From the NCBI GenBank assembly GCA_017444705.1, contig JAFSWA010000080.1:1-5127 (forward strand): a DNA stretch of 5,127 nucleotides, written 5' to 3'. The translations under genes and the position numbers were made by a program. How positions within the stretch are numbered: the stretch's first letter is position 1; every line of letters starts with the position of its first letter. This stretch comes from a bacterium. Its GTDB lineage: Bacteria > Cyanobacteriota > Vampirovibrionia > Gastranaerophilales > Gastranaerophilaceae. Under the pieces are notes generated by a model, which was not told the origin of the DNA, ran no database searches, and saw only the letters and a program-made list of their open reading frames with translations. Positions 4,753 through 5,127 of this stretch are shown piece by piece.

Positions 4753-4761
4753 ATAATTTTG

Positions 4762-5127
4762 ATGATAAACAATGAATATGAGGAAAATGAAACAGAACAA
4801 GGGGCAGCGGATATTTTTACTGTTATACCGAAGCAAGAAGATACTTTACAATACTATTTGAAAGAAATCGGAAAAATTAAGTTACTGAAAAAAGATGAGG
4901 AATTGAAATTAGGCGAAAAAATCACTTCTGCAGAAGAGAAAGAAGCAAAAATAGCAAGAAAGAAACTTATTCAGGCGAATCTGAGATTAGTTGTAAGTAT
5001 AGCAAAAAAATATACGGGACAGGGAGTTTTGTTTATGGACTTGGTTCAGGAGGGGAGCCTCGGATTAATTCATGCAGTTGATAAATTTGATTATAAAAGG
5101 GGGTTCAAGTTTTCGACTTATGCGACA
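4762..5127 (+). CDS. RpoD/SigA-type RNA polymerase sigma factor (N-terminal 122 codons, cut by window edge)
   Basis: The frame is open to the last base of the window. After a short acidic, non-conserved N-terminus (1-25) comes region 1.2: DTLQYYLKEIGKIKLLKKDEELKLGEKI (27-54). Then regions 2.1-2.2 follow, with ANLRLVVSIAKKYTGQG (72-88) and FMDLVQEGSLGLIHAVDKFDYKRGFKFSTYAT (91-122), which bind the beta-prime clamp helices and lead into the -10 recognition helix. The N-terminus is far shorter than in proteobacterial RpoD and lacks an extended region 1.1, as in cyanobacterial SigA and group-2 sigmas. Whether this is the primary or an alternative group-2 factor cannot be told without region 4 and the rest of the genome. 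It lies 104 nt after the isonitrile synthase homologue on the same strand. Confidence 0.93.
   Translation, partial: MINNEYEENETEQGAADIFTVIPKQEDTLQYYLKEIGKIKLLKKDEELKLGEKITSAEEKEAKIARKKLIQANLRLVVSIAKKYTGQGVLFMDLVQEGSLGLIHAVDKFDYKRGFKFSTYAT

Noticed and set aside
1..5127. CRISPR array, insertion sequence or rRNA
   Set aside because: No regularly spaced direct repeats, transposase-like frame or conserved rRNA segments were seen.

Overview
This is an AT-rich window of chromosomal character. It holds five complete protein genes, one tRNA gene and the start of a sixth protein gene that runs off the right edge. Secreted proteins, an OmpH/Skp-type periplasmic chaperone and a prepilin-like protein point to a two-membrane bacterium. 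The low GC, the prepilin with a 'DINGKEGENRIG.D.F' C-terminal motif and the cyanobacterial-style sigma factor best fit a non-photosynthetic relative of cyanobacteria (Gastranaerophilales / 'Melainabacteria' type, often gut-dwelling). That placement is inference from style, not from a marker alignment.

Left part (1-1770): an orphan secreted helical protein (65-721), then a prepilin-like protein (908-1705) with its own near-consensus promoter (822-850) and a clear terminator (1741-1769). Middle (1779-2426): a consensus promoter drives tRNA-Gln(TTG), followed after only 28 nt by an ompH/skp-like gene. The two probably share one transcript, closed by a strong hairpin terminator. Next comes an intergenic stretch with two sets of inverted repeats (2434-2545). 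It leads into a promoter whose spacer contains an A11 run, ahead of rpiB (2604-3038).

Right part (3044-5127): a perfect 24-nt palindromic terminator separates rpiB from a convergent small two-helix membrane protein of YiaA/YiaB type (3107-3334, minus strand). That gene is preceded by a ~170-nt leader able to form a three-way-junction RNA fold with competing helices. Divergent from it is the most interesting gene, a PvcA/DIT1/IsnA-family isonitrile (isocyanide) synthase homologue (3602-4657). The window ends with the first 122 codons of an RpoD/SigA-type sigma factor (4762 onward).

The main functional idea is metabolic. Known isonitrile synthases take their isonitrile carbon from ribulose-5-phosphate, the sugar phosphate that RpiB interconverts with ribose-5-phosphate. 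Here rpiB and the synthase homologue lie within 600 bp of each other, although in separate transcription units. The usual iron-dependent oxygenase partner (PvcB/IsnB) is not next to the synthase, so its product is open.
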